A stretch of 64,000 nucleotides of DNA from Effrenium voratum. Taxonomy: Eukaryota > Sar > Dinophyceae > Suessiales > Symbiodiniaceae. The translations under genes and the position numbers were made by a program. The notes under the pieces were generated by a model. The model searched no databases, was not told where the DNA came from, and saw only the letters and a list, made by a program, of their open reading frames with translations. The stretch covers positions 1 through 64,000 of the forward strand of contig CAUJNA010003744.1 of the NCBI GenBank assembly GCA_963377175.1. Reading direction: 5' to 3'. Positions 33,573 through 43,371 of the stretch are shown here, in pieces; position 1 is the stretch's first letter; each line of letters opens with the position of its first letter.

Positions 33573-34303
33573 ATGGAACCTGACAGGGGCCTTGAAGACC
33601 ATTCTCCTTTTGAAGGGACCATTTCCCGAACGTCAGACCATGCCCTTTCAGGAAAGAGCAACTGCCCTGTACCTGGCTGCGGAAGGGGCCAAGAAAACTG
33701 GATGCCCAAAGGGCGCGGAGGAAAACATGGTGAGTCCTCTGGTACTGGGAATTTCAGAGAGTCATGGGAGACTGGACATTTTTGACAGGCAGGGTTGTCT
33801 CAAAATAGAAAAGCCCACGGTTCCCTTTTATTTCCTGTTTAATTCCCTTTGGTTTCTCTTTGGTTTGCCTTCAAGTTTAAAGCAACTCAAAGAGGCGGTA
33901 CCCGCCAAAAAAGCACCCACATTGACAGTATCATATCCTGTTGCAGCTTGCAATCGAGGACCCCACTAACAGTAACATGTAGCGCCATGACTGCTTGCCT
34001 GGCTTGCACAAAAACAATCGAAGAATACAAACATTCCACCTGGTTTTGGCTTGCCTCATACATTGGAAGAACTGTGCTTTTTGGCACCCCCATCCGCCCC
34101 CAACTAACACTCCCACATACGAGCAGCTCCAACAGGCTCCCAACCACTTACGAAGGAATCGGTTTTGAGAGTGCAACGGAGATGTCACTGCAAGGCTCTG
34201 GCCCCATCACAAACTTGTCACAACTTGTCGCCCGCTTCGCGACGACGTTCCTTCGGAGCTTCTCTTCTTGGCCCACAAACAAAATCACCTTCTTGGCTGA
34301 AAT
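33573..34303. other. No supportable gene
   Basis: Short frames only, for example 193 codons on the plus strand (33849-34430) that read into the next repeat. Confidence 0.4.
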
Positions 34304-34417
34304 GGCCATGGGTCAAAACCCCGTACCCCCAGTGAACATCCCAATCCCCACTAAAATCGGCTCTAAATCGGGTGGTGCACCTACCCCAAAATGGGATCCC
34401 ATTGGTGTTGACCGGCC
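34304..34417 (+). repeat. Family 1 inverted-terminal repeat
   Basis: GGCCATGGGTCAAAACC, the GTGAACATCCCAATCCCC core and GGTGTTGACCGGCC are all present. Confidence 0.85.
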
Positions 34418-34447
34418 AAACAGCCCATAGGGTTCTTCATGAGCCCC

Positions 34448-34558
34448 TGGGTGTGGCTCAAAATTCTTCACGATCGGAGGGGCAAAAAAAGCAGGTTTTA
34501 AACTCCATGTTCCACTGAGTGCAACCCATTTTGGACCGGGTTTTTGCGCCACCTGGCC
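34448..34558 (+). repeat. Family 2 inverted-terminal repeat
   Basis: GGGTGTGGCTCAAAATTC at one end and TTTTTGCGCCACCTGGCC at the other, with ACGATCGGAGGGG inside. The next exon-like segment begins about 12 bp beyond it. Confidence 0.75.
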
Positions 34559-34569
34559 ATTTCTCGCCC

Positions 34570-34680
34570 ATTCCCCGCGCGCCCGGTGCAAGGCGCCTCG
34601 TGGGGGTCCAGCCAGCCGCGGCCGTGCACGTCCGCCTGCAGGAAGGCCAGCACGGTGTCGCGCCTTCAGGCGAGGGCCGG
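34570..34680 (-). CDS. Probable exon, unrecognised
   Basis: The minus strand reads DTVLAFLQADVHGRGWLDPH then EAPCTGRAG, high-GC and coding-like. It abuts the family 2 element at 34448-34558 on its 3' side. An AAG acceptor is available at the 5' edge. Confidence 0.45.
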
Positions 34681-35059
34681 GCGGCGCTCGAACCTGGGGC
34701 CCCAAAATGGGGCAAGCCCCGGTTCGCCGGAGAAGAATGGGGGAAAAAAAAAAGCCTGGTGCTTAAAAGAAACAAAATCCGGGTGGTGTCATTTTGACCC
34801 ATGCCGATCTGAAGATGGCTCGAGTTCCGCAACGCGCTCGAGTTCCCAAAGAGCCCCTCAATCCAAGCATATGCAAGCAATGGATCCTACTCGCAACAAG
34901 CCATGGGTCGAATCCCTATCACATTGGTTTGGGGTGTGTGATTGCACTCTTCACAAAACATGTCTTCCACCACCACAAAAAAAACTAGTCTGATGATATT
35001 AGTGGGGCCAGCAGGGCACGGCCTGCCTTTGTTGCTTTCCTGATTGAAGTGTGCCAGAT

Positions 35060-35165
35060 GGGGCGCAGGCCAAGAGAAGTGCGGCAGATTCTTCGTCAGT
35101 AACAGACAGCACCTCAGCCAGCTGCCGCGCAGCTAAGCGTACGCCGATGCCGACGAAGCAGCTGA
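35060..35165 (-). CDS. Possible exon, helical
   Basis: The frame reads FVGIGVRLAARQLAEVLSVT then DEESAALLLACAP, typical of an amphipathic helix region. No family is recognised. Confidence 0.4.
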
Positions 35166-35307
35166 GCCCGCAATGCCTTCAATGGTTAGGTGTCTGGTAC
35201 CCAATCAAACTCTTGCCCTTGGCACAAGTTGTGTGGTCACCGTGGCCAAAACAACCACCACAGCTCGCTACAGTGTGCAGCCCAAAAGAACCTATCAACT
35301 GCATTCG

Positions 35308-35646
35308 TCAACCCCAGCAAAGACATCTTCCAATCCACGACAAGGCTTGTTTGGTCGCTCCATCTGGCTCTCTCTCATCAAATAGGGAATCCCCTGCTCG
35401 AAGATGTCCCTCGAAAGTCTCAATGGGCATCTTGAGGCTGGCACACTCTCCATCCTTCAAGCAGAGCGCGACACCTCGACGCAAACTCGAGGGGTCTACG
35501 TGTAACATGTTTTCCCTGCAAAAACCAGCAGGACGAACGAGGTTCCCGGTAGGAACCCCCCCGGCCACTTGGGCCCCACACAGGCCGTCGGCTTCAATGC
35601 AGCGCACCTCTTCGAAGAGGCTGAACTCCTCGCGGACAGGCTTCAA
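35308..35646 (-). CDS. Probable coding segment, unrecognised
   Basis: A 112-codon frame contains PVREEFSLFEEVRCIEADGL, then GNLVRPAGFC, DPSSLRRGVALCLKDGE and KMPIETFEGHLRAGDSLFDE. The even composition looks like a folded protein. It may be one long exon or part of a retroposed gene. No domain is recognised. Confidence 0.45.
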   Translation of the reverse strand: MKPVREEFSLFEEVRCIEADGLCGAQVAGGVPTGNLVRPAGFCRENMLHVDPSSLRRGVALCLKDGECASLKMPIETFEGHLRAGDSLFDEREPDGATKQALSWIGRCLCWG

Positions 35647-35984
35647 GAGGACGGAAAGGAAAATTGGATGGGGAAGACTGCCTTTCCATCAATATTGAAC
35701 CCACCCAAAAGGTCCCTTTACATGGAAGTTGTTTGATTTTCCAGGGACCGCCAGTCATTTGGCAGAATAAAAGTCAGAGATCCTCACAATGCTCGGTCCT
35801 CCCACGGATCACCTGCCAAATTCATCCGCGGCACCTGCCATCCGACCCGATGCTTTTGGGAGAACTTGCTGGGGTTCTCAACCGAATTGCGTGATCCGGC
35901 CATTCAGGATGGGATCTGCAACGAGACGGCCTGCTTCTCGATTTCCTCCTTCACGACCGTCCTAGCCTTCCGACACTGATCGCG

Positions 35985-36540
35985 TCATTCCAAATGTAGA
36001 TAGTGGAAGGATGCTGGTCACAAGTTCTTGGCACGGGCGATATCACTGCTGGATATGATGCAGGCGACCCGACCACGGGCCTTGGGCAGGTCATCGAACA
36101 AGAGCTCCAGCAGGCGAATGCACCGAGGCTCGCTGACCTCGAGTCACAGGCCGGTGTCTCGCAATGCGTAGCTGCATAGCTCGAAGGCAACAGGCAACAG
36201 GCGACCCGTCCCCTGGTCGCCATCTAGACCCTTCAAGCCCTGGCAGTGGACTGAGGCGCGGGCAATCCCCAAAGGCAACCTGGAAGGCACCTGCACAGCT
36301 GCCTTCATCACACCTGCTACACCTGCGCCTCTCACGCAAAAAAGGCCATGGGTCCCAGGCCTGCGTCTCCTCCGGAGTGCTGGCTATGAGGGCAGAGCAG
36401 TAGAGGTAGAACGACAGCCTCGCTGGAAGAAAAAACCGACGAATTCAACCCTTCGGGCTGAGGCGCTGGCTCGTCCAAGTCCCGGGAGCCGTCCAGGAAG
36501 TCAGCAAAAAGGCCAACCGTGGTGTCCTCGGACATCAAAA
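35985..36540 (-). pseudogene. Coding-like region with in-frame TGA
   Basis: One minus frame reads PSRLPLGIARASVHCQGLKG through FELCSYALRDTGL, meets TGA at 36144-36146, and continues in frame with SEPRCIRLLELLFDDLPKAR and VACIISSSDIARAKNL to a stop near 36020. Upstream, 36340-36535 carries DTTVGLFADFLDGSRDLDEP in another frame. The region could be a disrupted gene, or exons whose introns I cannot place. The product is not recognised. Confidence 0.35.
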
Positions 36541-36682
36541 CATCATTGACTCGTTCGACCCGTCAGACTTCGGCGGGGATTGATGTCCAACCACTTTTGA
36601 GAGGGGTTCCCCTTTCACATTCAAGGCCACATCTGGGCCACATCTGCATGTGCATCACCCACATGGCGCTTTTCTCTTCAAC

Positions 36683-37231
36683 TCAGCACTTGGCGGATGA
36701 CGCGTGCTCGGCGATGGCCTCCAAAAGCCTCAGCTCGCGAGTCTCTTGGTGCGGCCGCCGACCCGACCCGAGGCGTGCGGCGTGCGCCCCTCTGACATTG
36801 CCAGGTCGCTGCCAAGAGCGCCGGTGCACCAAACTCTTCACCCCGTGAAGTCGTCGCAGCATCTCCTCAAGCGTTGAACTTTGCGGAGCTGAGGCTGGCA
36901 ATTAAAGCCGCCCATGGTTTCTCGAATGGGCCAATGGGCCAACCAGCAAGCTGAAAGAATGCTGTGAGACTTCGATTCGTTTCGCCCACACGTCCTGCAT
37001 GATGCAATGTAGCGCCCGTCTCGGCTGGGCGGCCTTGTCTCGTCTGCGGTCTTCCAAGCCTCGGACGCCCAAGCGCCCAACCGCAAAGCGCTCGCCTCCA
37101 GGTTTCCTGAGCGCCCTGCGCTTTGCTGTGTAGACCTCCCCGATGAAGCTCCGGAGCTGCCTGCAATCGGCGCAGCGCAAACTCATTGCCCAAGGAACCG
37201 AATTGGGGCCGATGGTAAGGCGAAAATTCAT
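36683..37231 (-). CDS. Coding-like exons, Arg-rich, unrecognised
   Basis: A frame from an ATG-type start near 37231 includes MSLRCADCRQLRSFIGEVYT, then RRALRKPGGERFAVGRLGV and IMQDVWAKRIEVSQHS. A second frame (36683-36901) includes SSTLEEMLRRLHGVKSLVH and ETRELRLLEAIAEHASS. They probably belong with the segment at 35985-36540. Function is unknown. Confidence 0.35.
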
Positions 37232-37420
37232 TATGGATGGTGTGAACGGCGCCTTCGCCCTAGCCGCTTGTCCTCATCCTGCCATTCTTTCAGGTGCTTT
37301 CATGCGCTCTTCTGTTTACCCACCTCGGGGCCACAGCGCGAGAGGGTGAGGTCAATGGCCTGCGCTCGAGTGTAGCAGGGGATGGGCTCCCAATGTCCTC
37401 CCCTCCCATAGAGGCAGACA

Positions 37421-37595
37421 ATCACTTCCGAACGCCAAAAAAATCACTTCTGAACGCTGCCACTCTCGTTCACTTCCGAACACTAAGAAAAATCACTTCA
37501 GAACACTGAGCACGCAAGGTTTGCAAAACCCGGTCATGTAAAAATGATCACTTCCGAACGCAGGCGTCCCAGCCAAGGATCACTTCCGAACGCAG
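37421..37595 (+). repeat. Six copies of ATCACTTCCGAACGC
   Basis: Near-identical 15-mers start at about 37421, 37443, 37469, 37492, 37546 and 37579 with irregular 20-55-bp spacing. Confidence 0.85.
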
Positions 37596-37663
37596 GGGTA
37601 AGCAACCCCGCTCAACTGAACCAGCCCAGCCTGCTGGGTAACCAAGCTCATTCATCTGGTTCT

Positions 37664-37693
37664 GGGGGTGGGGGCTGTGGTGGGGGTGGGGGC
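37664..37693 (+). other. G-quadruplex-prone tract
   Basis: Four runs of five G separated by short loops. Confidence 0.6.
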
Positions 37694-37924
37694 ATGATAA
37701 GCACACCCGCTGAACTGCTTCATCCCAGCCAGGGTGTGCAGAATCCAATCAGCATTTCGCCCCAACCCACACCAACCCTCAACCCTGAACAAACATCTAC
37801 CCCAAAAACTTCAGAAAGCACATATCATATAACGACAAGTTTCATAACACAACAACTATGAGCAAACGCACGTCACATGGCTGTGTCAGAGACACGAAGA
37901 ACCTGAAATATGTTTGCCCTAACA

Positions 37925-38230
37925 GCGTGTGGGCATGTGGGTGCGTGAGCATGGGTGCGTTTCCAGCGCTCTTCGAGCACAAACAGCCCGGCGCGGCGCG
38001 TGGGCGTATTGTCGCGCCGCGAACATGAACAGTCAGCAGACGGCGCAAGCAGCGCGTGGGCGCGTGGGTAAAAATGTGGCTGCGTGAGCATGGGTGCGTT
38101 TCCAGCGCTTCGAACACGAACGGCCCAGCGCGGCGCGTGGGCGCATGGACCCGCTGCGAACACGAATAGCCAGAAGCGGCGCAAGCAGTGCGGGGCCCGT
38201 GGGTAGGTGGGTGCGTGGACGCATGGGTGC
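37925..38230 (+). repeat. ~130-bp minisatellite, two and a half units
   Basis: GTGCGTGAGCATGGGTGCG, TTTCCAGCGC, CGCGGCGCGTGGGCG and GGCGCAAGCAG recur in the same order starting at about 37930 and 38065. A truncated third copy follows. Confidence 0.8.
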
Positions 38231-38237
38231 CGATACT

Positions 38238-38402
38238 TGTCCCAGCGTTCAAGAGCGAAACACTCGCCGGTGTCTTGGTGCAGCGCGTGGCATGTGGCTG
38301 CGCTTCCAGCGTTCCTAAGCGCTTAGTACGTTTTCCGGCGTTCCGAAGCGATTTTTAATCAGCGTTCCGAAGCGACGGTTTTCCCAGCGTTCAGGAGCGA
38401 CG
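38238..38402 (+). repeat. Five copies of GCGTTCCGAAGCGA-type motif
   Basis: Copies lie near 38244, 38309, 38338, 38361 and 38386. The motif resembles the reverse complement of the 15-mer at 37421-37595. Confidence 0.7.
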
Positions 38403-38950
38403 CACTCACCCCCATACATTACCAATACTATCAAAGGAACATGGGTGCCTAAGTGGTGCACGCGGCAGTTGGGTCAGACATTCACCCGCAAACAGCGTTG
38501 CAAGGCTGAAGATTCCAAGGCCTCTGAAGTTTACTCACGGAGGCGTCCCGCCGAAAAGCCCTTTCTCAGGTGCCCATACCCTCTCAGCCTCCGCGAAGGG
38601 ACATCTGAAGAGCCTCATCCGCTGCGCCTGGATCCATGAAAACATTCACCCCACCAAGACGTCTGTTCACCAGCCTACCGATCTAGGAATATATTGGATG
38701 TCTCCAAAGATTGAGAGGGGCCCTGTTCGAAGGTAACAGCAACCAACAACTCGTTGCGTCTCCAAATGAAGGACTTGCTCACGTAGAGTTTGATTCGCGC
38801 GTGGAAGGGCCTACACTGAGACTGCTCAGGAATAATATCTTGGGACGTCGCAGGATCCGCTAAAATAATAATTCACTGCTTGTCTTGGCAAATTCCCTGC
38901 ATTTTACCACAGCTGACAGCGCGCTGACTTGCGTTCTCCGGGGAATCAAG
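38403..38950. other. No supportable gene
   Basis: About 550 bp without convincing frames or repeats. Confidence 0.4.
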
Positions 38951-38954
38951 CATC

Positions 38955-39030
38955 GCCCTTGATGTCCAGGACCAAGTTCGGCTTCCGCTGCCTCTTGCTC
39001 GGCTTCCGCCGCCGCCGCAGCACCCTGCCA
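38955..39030 (-). CDS. Probable exon, Ala/Glu coiled coil
   Basis: After a CAG acceptor, the minus strand reads GAAAAAEAEQEAAEAELGPG. It is one of a cluster of coiled-coil exons up to 42.6 kb that may belong to one gene. Confidence 0.4.
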
Positions 39031-39099
39031 AATCAAAACTTCACCAAATCAGAGAACCTTTTCCCCTCCCCATACAAAGTTGCACCCAACCAGGACCCC

Positions 39100-39220
39100 C
39101 CCCCCGTGTTCCATTTCAAGCGCCAGGTGCGAGCGACGCCAGCATCGCCAGCGACGGTTCCCGGGCCCCCGGCGGCGTCGCAAGTCTCCTCCCGCCGCTC
39201 CTCGGGAGCAGGATGTTTGT
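39100..39220 (-). CDS. Probable exon
   Basis: The frame reads PAPEERREETCDAAGGPGTV then AGDAGVARTWRLKW. Composition and GC content are as in the neighbouring exons. Confidence 0.35.
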
Positions 39221-39369
39221 TTGGTCAGATGCCAGCGGCCGAAACTCGCCTTGCAGGACGTTCTTAGTCATTGAAATTGATGTTTACCTTATTGGTGGCG
39301 GTTTTTGTTTTCTTTTTTATTTCATAGCAAAACCCTTGATTGACTTTGTACCATTGTTAGGTCTCGATG

Positions 39370-39545
39370 TTTCTGAATTCTCCTCGACCTGCTCGGGTGC
39401 GTCGCTGACCGCGGGATCCTCGCCGAAGTTTAGTATCCCCACTCTGATGCACCGGCACGCAGCGGCACACAGCTGCGACCAGGCCTGCACTTCGTCTGGC
39501 GCTGGCAACCTTGAGGCGACACCACTGGCCCCACAACTCTGCTTG
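39370..39545 (-). CDS. Probable exon
   Basis: The frame reads RLPAPDEVQAWSQLCAAACR, then VGILNFGEDPAVSDAPEQVE and ENSETSR, with an acidic end. No family is recognised. Confidence 0.4.
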
Positions 39546-39599
39546 TTGGCACGCGGACTGCAAACCAATGGCCAATATTATAGCAAAATACCTCCTGAG

Positions 39600-39910
39600 C
39601 TGGGGCCCCCTGCTGTGGCTTGGGGCTTGGCATGGCCGCCGGCGCAGCTTCCACCACCTCCTCCTGGGGTACCTGTGGCAAAGCAGGGCCGACAGGACTC
39701 CCGTGAGAACCTCTGGGGTCACCGGAGTCGCAGACTCCACCAAGACGCGGCCTTGGCGCGGTCGGTCCATCAGTTCGCTCTCTCTGCGCTCGGGCTCTGG
39801 CGAGCCAGAAGCTTCTGCTCCCGCTGCTCGGCCTGGCGCGAATGCCATGCTCCCCGGCCAATGCTGCCCCCCACCCACGGCCTCCTTGAGAAGTGCTTCC
39901 AGCTCCTGCA
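39600..39910 (-). CDS. Probable exon(s), coiled coil and Pro/Glu-rich
   Basis: One frame near 39870-39910 reads LQELEALLKEAVGG. Another at 39600-39735 reads PQVPQEEVVEAAPAAMPSPK. The frame change suggests an intron or two exons. Confidence 0.35.
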
Positions 39911-39916
39911 GATCCC

Positions 39917-40015
39917 TTCCATTTGGTTACGGAAAAAATACAAATATTTCCAGTAGTGATAATTCCCTTTTAAAACCAACAAGGCAAAATCAAACATTCT
40001 TAAGCAAATGGAAGA
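39917..40015 (+). repeat. Family 3 inverted-terminal repeat
   Basis: CTTCCATTTGGTTACGG and CTTAAGCAAATGGAAG are the ends, with ATTTCCAGTAGTGATAATTC inside. It directly abuts the exon at 40020-40145. Confidence 0.75.
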
Positions 40016-40019
40016 ATCC

Positions 40020-40145
40020 CATAGCGTCCCGCGCCGCGCCGGCACTCGATCCGGCCATCCATCCGCTCCTCAGCCCGCTGCCTTTGCTGCTGGAGCTCCT
40101 TGCGGAGCTCCTCCACCTGCCCAGAGCTCGGAGCAGAGGGCCCAC
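40020..40145 (-). CDS. Probable exon, coiled coil
   Basis: The minus strand reads SGQVEELRKELQQQRQRAEE then RMDGRIECRRGAGR, a clear heptad-type coiled coil. The family 3 element follows within 5 bp of the 3' side, consistent with an introner-derived intron. The long plus-strand frame here (40008-41642) is less protein-like. Confidence 0.5.
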
Positions 40146-40689
40146 CATGCACTGAGTGTCCTGAAAGTGAACTGTCCCAAGCCGGGAGAAGTCTCCAATC
40201 GCTTCAGAAAACATCCCAAGCTTGAACCTCCGACTGGGATTCTCGCACACGAAGTCATCCCAGAATTCATGCCATTAAACTCATTATCCCATGCACTCCT
40301 ACGAAGCCGTCACAAAACAAGCAGCTCGGAAGCAAAAAACAAGTGGCGCACAAGAGCACCTCATCATGATTTGAGAGCATCTGAGGAACAAAAAACCCAC
40401 ACACGCAAAACCAAACTTGCCCACCAACGAGGTGAAGAAATGACAAACACACAACAAACTGCCCGGACCTTCAAGAGCCAGGAAGCAAACACGCGCCAAG
40501 ACTTATTAAAGCTGGATAAAGCTGGTTCATGGTTCATTGTTTGGTTTTTGCTGCAAAGTTTGTGTGTAAACCCTAAAGCTGCTGTATGGTTTATACTGTT
40601 TCTTTGGGCTCAAGATTCACATCCCCAAAAAAACAGCTTGCTTTTTTGGGGGGTTCAAGATACAAATCCCCAAAGCAGTCCCACCCGCG
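40146..40689. other. No supportable gene
   Basis: AT-richer sequence, probably intron of the coiled-coil gene. Confidence 0.3.
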
Positions 40690-40850
40690 CCAGCCACGCC
40701 GCGCGGCCTCTCGCTTCTCTCTCGCGCCTTGGGCGTCTGCTCGGAGCGGCCCGGAGCCGCCAGGGCGGCGCGCAGCCGCTCCTCGTGGCTGCTCAGGGCC
40801 TGGCGAAGTCGCTTTGGGCCAAGGGCGGGGCGGAGCCAAAGTTGGAATTG
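40690..40850 (-). CDS. Probable exon, coiled coil
   Basis: The minus strand reads RLRQALSSHEERLRAALAAP then GRSEQTPKARERSERPRG, with an AAAG acceptor in front. Confidence 0.45.
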
Positions 40851-41853
40851 GAAGAGCCCATGGGGAGGAGTCATTCTGAGCTCCACAGTTCCCCTGTTGC
40901 AAGTTCCCGGCAGGGAGGGAGTTCAAAGCAGCATGGGGAGGTTCCAAAGAAACACTTCAGCCAATTCTCACAGGGCAGGACTCCTGGACCCGGCTGGCCT
41001 ATCGAAAGTCGGACACCGGCTTTTGGCTTATCGTGGCCCGCCCGGTGTCGGCACGTTGCCAAAAGGAGGGGGGGGCCTTTTCAGAAATTCACACCCTCCA
41101 TGACCGGGCAAGGCATGACGTCTATGGGTACGAACTGTTCAGCGCTGTCCAAAGCTGAAGAGACTCAAGCCAGCGGGTTGCAACCATGGTCACAGGGTAG
41201 GGTAAGGGAAAACCGCGGGCTTAGGCTTCGGGATGCAAGCCAAACCAAAGTAGGGAAAAGCCAAGGGCAATTCCGGATTGGGCTGCAGAGCTACAAAAGG
41301 ATTAGCGCGGCAAACCCCGCACCCTCGAACCGCCAAACCTGCCGCTCTTTAAAGAAGCCCATGTGGCAAGAGGGAAACAAACTCCTCACCATGTGCTCCA
41401 AACTGGTCTCAGGGATGCCTGGCGTGTGGTATCAAGCCCACTGCAACGACCGGAGTGCAGCTGACACCCGTGAACGTTGCCCTCCACTCTCGGGAACCAG
41501 CCTTCTCCAAGGTGGCTGGCGGATCAATCCACGCCTCGGACATGTTGAGCAACGTCAAAAACAAGGACTTGTACCATCGGCCCTTACTTCGGCGAAACGC
41601 CTTGCGAAGTCTCGAGTGATCTGGCTACTTGTGGGTCCCTGAAAGTGAGCATCTCGGGGGGTTCTCAAAACTTGTTGTTGGCGGTGGTTTCCTTTTAAGC
41701 CACCTGCGGAGGCTATTCTTGCGGCCTTTGCTCTCAGTTCTGTCGACTTCCCCAGGCCCCCGCCTTGCAGGTGCGCTGCGCTAGCCTCGGGGGCGTCGCT
41801 AATTTGGTTGGCATGAAATCTCTGGATAACATTTTAACCAAAAAGGCGCCACG
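40851..41853. other. No supportable gene on the minus strand
   Basis: A 544-codon plus-strand frame (40008-41642) spans this stretch, the family 3 repeat and the coiled-coil exons. It has no domain and is probably fortuitous in GC-rich DNA. Confidence 0.35.
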
Positions 41854-41974
41854 TGGCCATGGGTCAAAATCCAAATCGTACCCCCAGTAGTGAACATCCC
41901 AATCCCCGCTAAAACAGACTCAAATGGGTGGGGCACCTACCCCAAAATGGTACCATTGGTTTTGACTCACAGCC
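41854..41974 (+). repeat. Family 1 inverted-terminal repeat
   Basis: GGCCATGGGTCAAAATCC at the left and GGTTTTGACTCACAGCC at the right, with the usual CACCTACCCCAAAATGG body. Confidence 0.85.
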
Positions 41975-42366
41975 ACATCAAGATTTATACCTACAGTACG
42001 TTGTTGCTTCTGGCAACGTGGGCAGCACGCGTGCACTTCATGCTGAACATGACATGAAGGATCTGAGCCTTCCCAATTGATCCGCAGAATCCAGCAGGCC
42101 CACCCCATGTTTCCGAGTGATTTTGGCAAACACGAGTGCATGTTCAGCGCGAGGGTTCAGGGGGCAGAAGTGCAAACTGTTGCAGACGCATCCAAATCCC
42201 GCCACGTCTGGAAGAGGGTTTCCACCAGACCAAATCTATTCACGAGGATTGAAAGGAAGCCAGTGCGGCTTCAATATTGGACCGTCCCCAAGTGTGCGTT
42301 TTGTCTTGATTCTTGGCAAGACCAACCAAGAAAGCTTTACAAATCTGTTTGACAAAATCCTCCTCC

Positions 42367-42428
42367 ATCTTCTTCTTCTTCTTCTTCTTCTTCTTCTTCT
42401 CCTCCTCCTCCTCCTCCTTCTTCTTCAT
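42367..42428 (+). repeat. (CTT)n/(CCT)n microsatellite
   Basis: About ten CTT units, then CCT units, then CTT again. Confidence 0.95.
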
Positions 42429-42464
42429 CCCCCCAACTCCTCCCTCCCCCCCACTCCCAGCCCC

Positions 42465-42588
42465 CTGCGCGCCCGGACCAGGCCAGCATGTCCCGCACCG
42501 CCTCCAGGGCCTTGGCGTCCTGCTGCACCGCCTCGGGCCCAAAGTCCCGCAGCGAGTCGAAGGTCGCCTCCGTTGCCGCAGATCCGCG
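42465..42588 (-). CDS. Probable exon
   Basis: After a possible AG acceptor at 42590-42589 the minus strand reads RGSAATEATFDSLRDFGPEA then VQQDAKALEAVRDMLAWSG, helical and coding-like. A diverged family 2 element lies just upstream (42600-42715). Confidence 0.45.
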
Positions 42589-42599
42589 CTGAGAGCTCT

Positions 42600-42715
42600 A
42601 GGGGTAGCGTCCACTATCCAGCGGGGTACGCAGGATTTTTGCTTTCATCTTTATTCCGTAAACCAAGGGGTGGCTTCCATTTCCATTCTTTCTAGGGATC
42701 CTTCTTTCTGGCAAG
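42600..42715 (-). repeat. Diverged family 2 element
   Basis: It shares TATCCAGCGGGG, TTTGCTTTCATCTTTATTCC and GTAAACC-like sequence with the copy at 56063-56168. The terminal GTGGCTCA end is not preserved. Confidence 0.5.
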
Positions 42716-42752
42716 CCACCAAAAACGGCTCAGAATCCAAAAAGAGTCTCTA

Positions 42753-42912
42753 CAATTCCCAGGCACATGAGCAGCTCTCACAGCGCCTTGTTTTCCACGA
42801 TTCCAGTTGAAAGAATGTCATTGCCACGCAACGGTCCATCCAGAGGGGGAAGACATGTGGCATTCGACAGGTATGCCTGCCCCTTAGGAGTGACCACTCT
42901 GCAAAATTCCCA
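42753..42912 (-). repeat. Split direct repeat B2 (outer 3' end)
   Basis: 160 bp matching 43139-43298 with no difference that I could find. It begins CAATTCCCAGGCACATG on the plus strand. Confidence 0.9.
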
Positions 42913-43043
42913 GAATGGAAGACAGCGCCGTGCGACAGGCATGTCTGCCCATACTGCAAAAGAAATGCAGAGCCAGCCCCACCCCCACGCAGGAAAGCCC
43001 CGCTGGAGCTAATGGGGGGGCGCGGGAAGAACGGAGTTCGGGG

Positions 43044-43141
43044 ATCAAAAAGAAGGCTTGCAGCCCGATTTCTGCGGTGAGTTGCCATGCTTGCACAAGG
43101 AATTATTGTTCACCTGGCCTGCCCACCATGAAACAATGCAA
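43044..43141 (-). repeat. Split direct repeat A2
   Basis: 98 bp matching A1 at 50473-50570, offset 7429 bp. Its CAA end (43139-43141) is shared with the start of B1. Confidence 0.9.
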
Positions 43142-43298
43142 TTCCCAGGCACATGAGCAGCTCTCACAGCGCCTTGTTTTCCACGATTCCAGTTGAAAGA
43201 ATGTCATTGCCACGCAACGGTCCATCCAGAGGGGGAAGACATGTGGCATTCGACAGGTATGCCTGCCCCTTAGGAGTGACCACTCTGCAAAATTCCCA
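43139..43298 (-). repeat. Split direct repeat B1
   Basis: 160 bp, offset 386 bp from B2. It lies between the RT stop codon and A2. Confidence 0.9.
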
Positions 43299-43371
43299 AT
43301 GTGGAAAAGAAAGCCCAATGTGGAAAACAAGAAGGTGAACTTATGCTTTCCGCAGTGAGGAGGGGGGGCAA

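Noticed and set aside
37400..38400. Short regularly repeated motifs considered as a CRISPR array
   Set aside because: Spacing is irregular, spacers are not uniform, no cas-like gene is present and the sequence is eukaryotic.
40008..41642. 544-codon plus-strand frame
   Set aside because: It runs through a family 3 repeat and opposes better minus-strand coiled-coil exons; composition is not protein-like.
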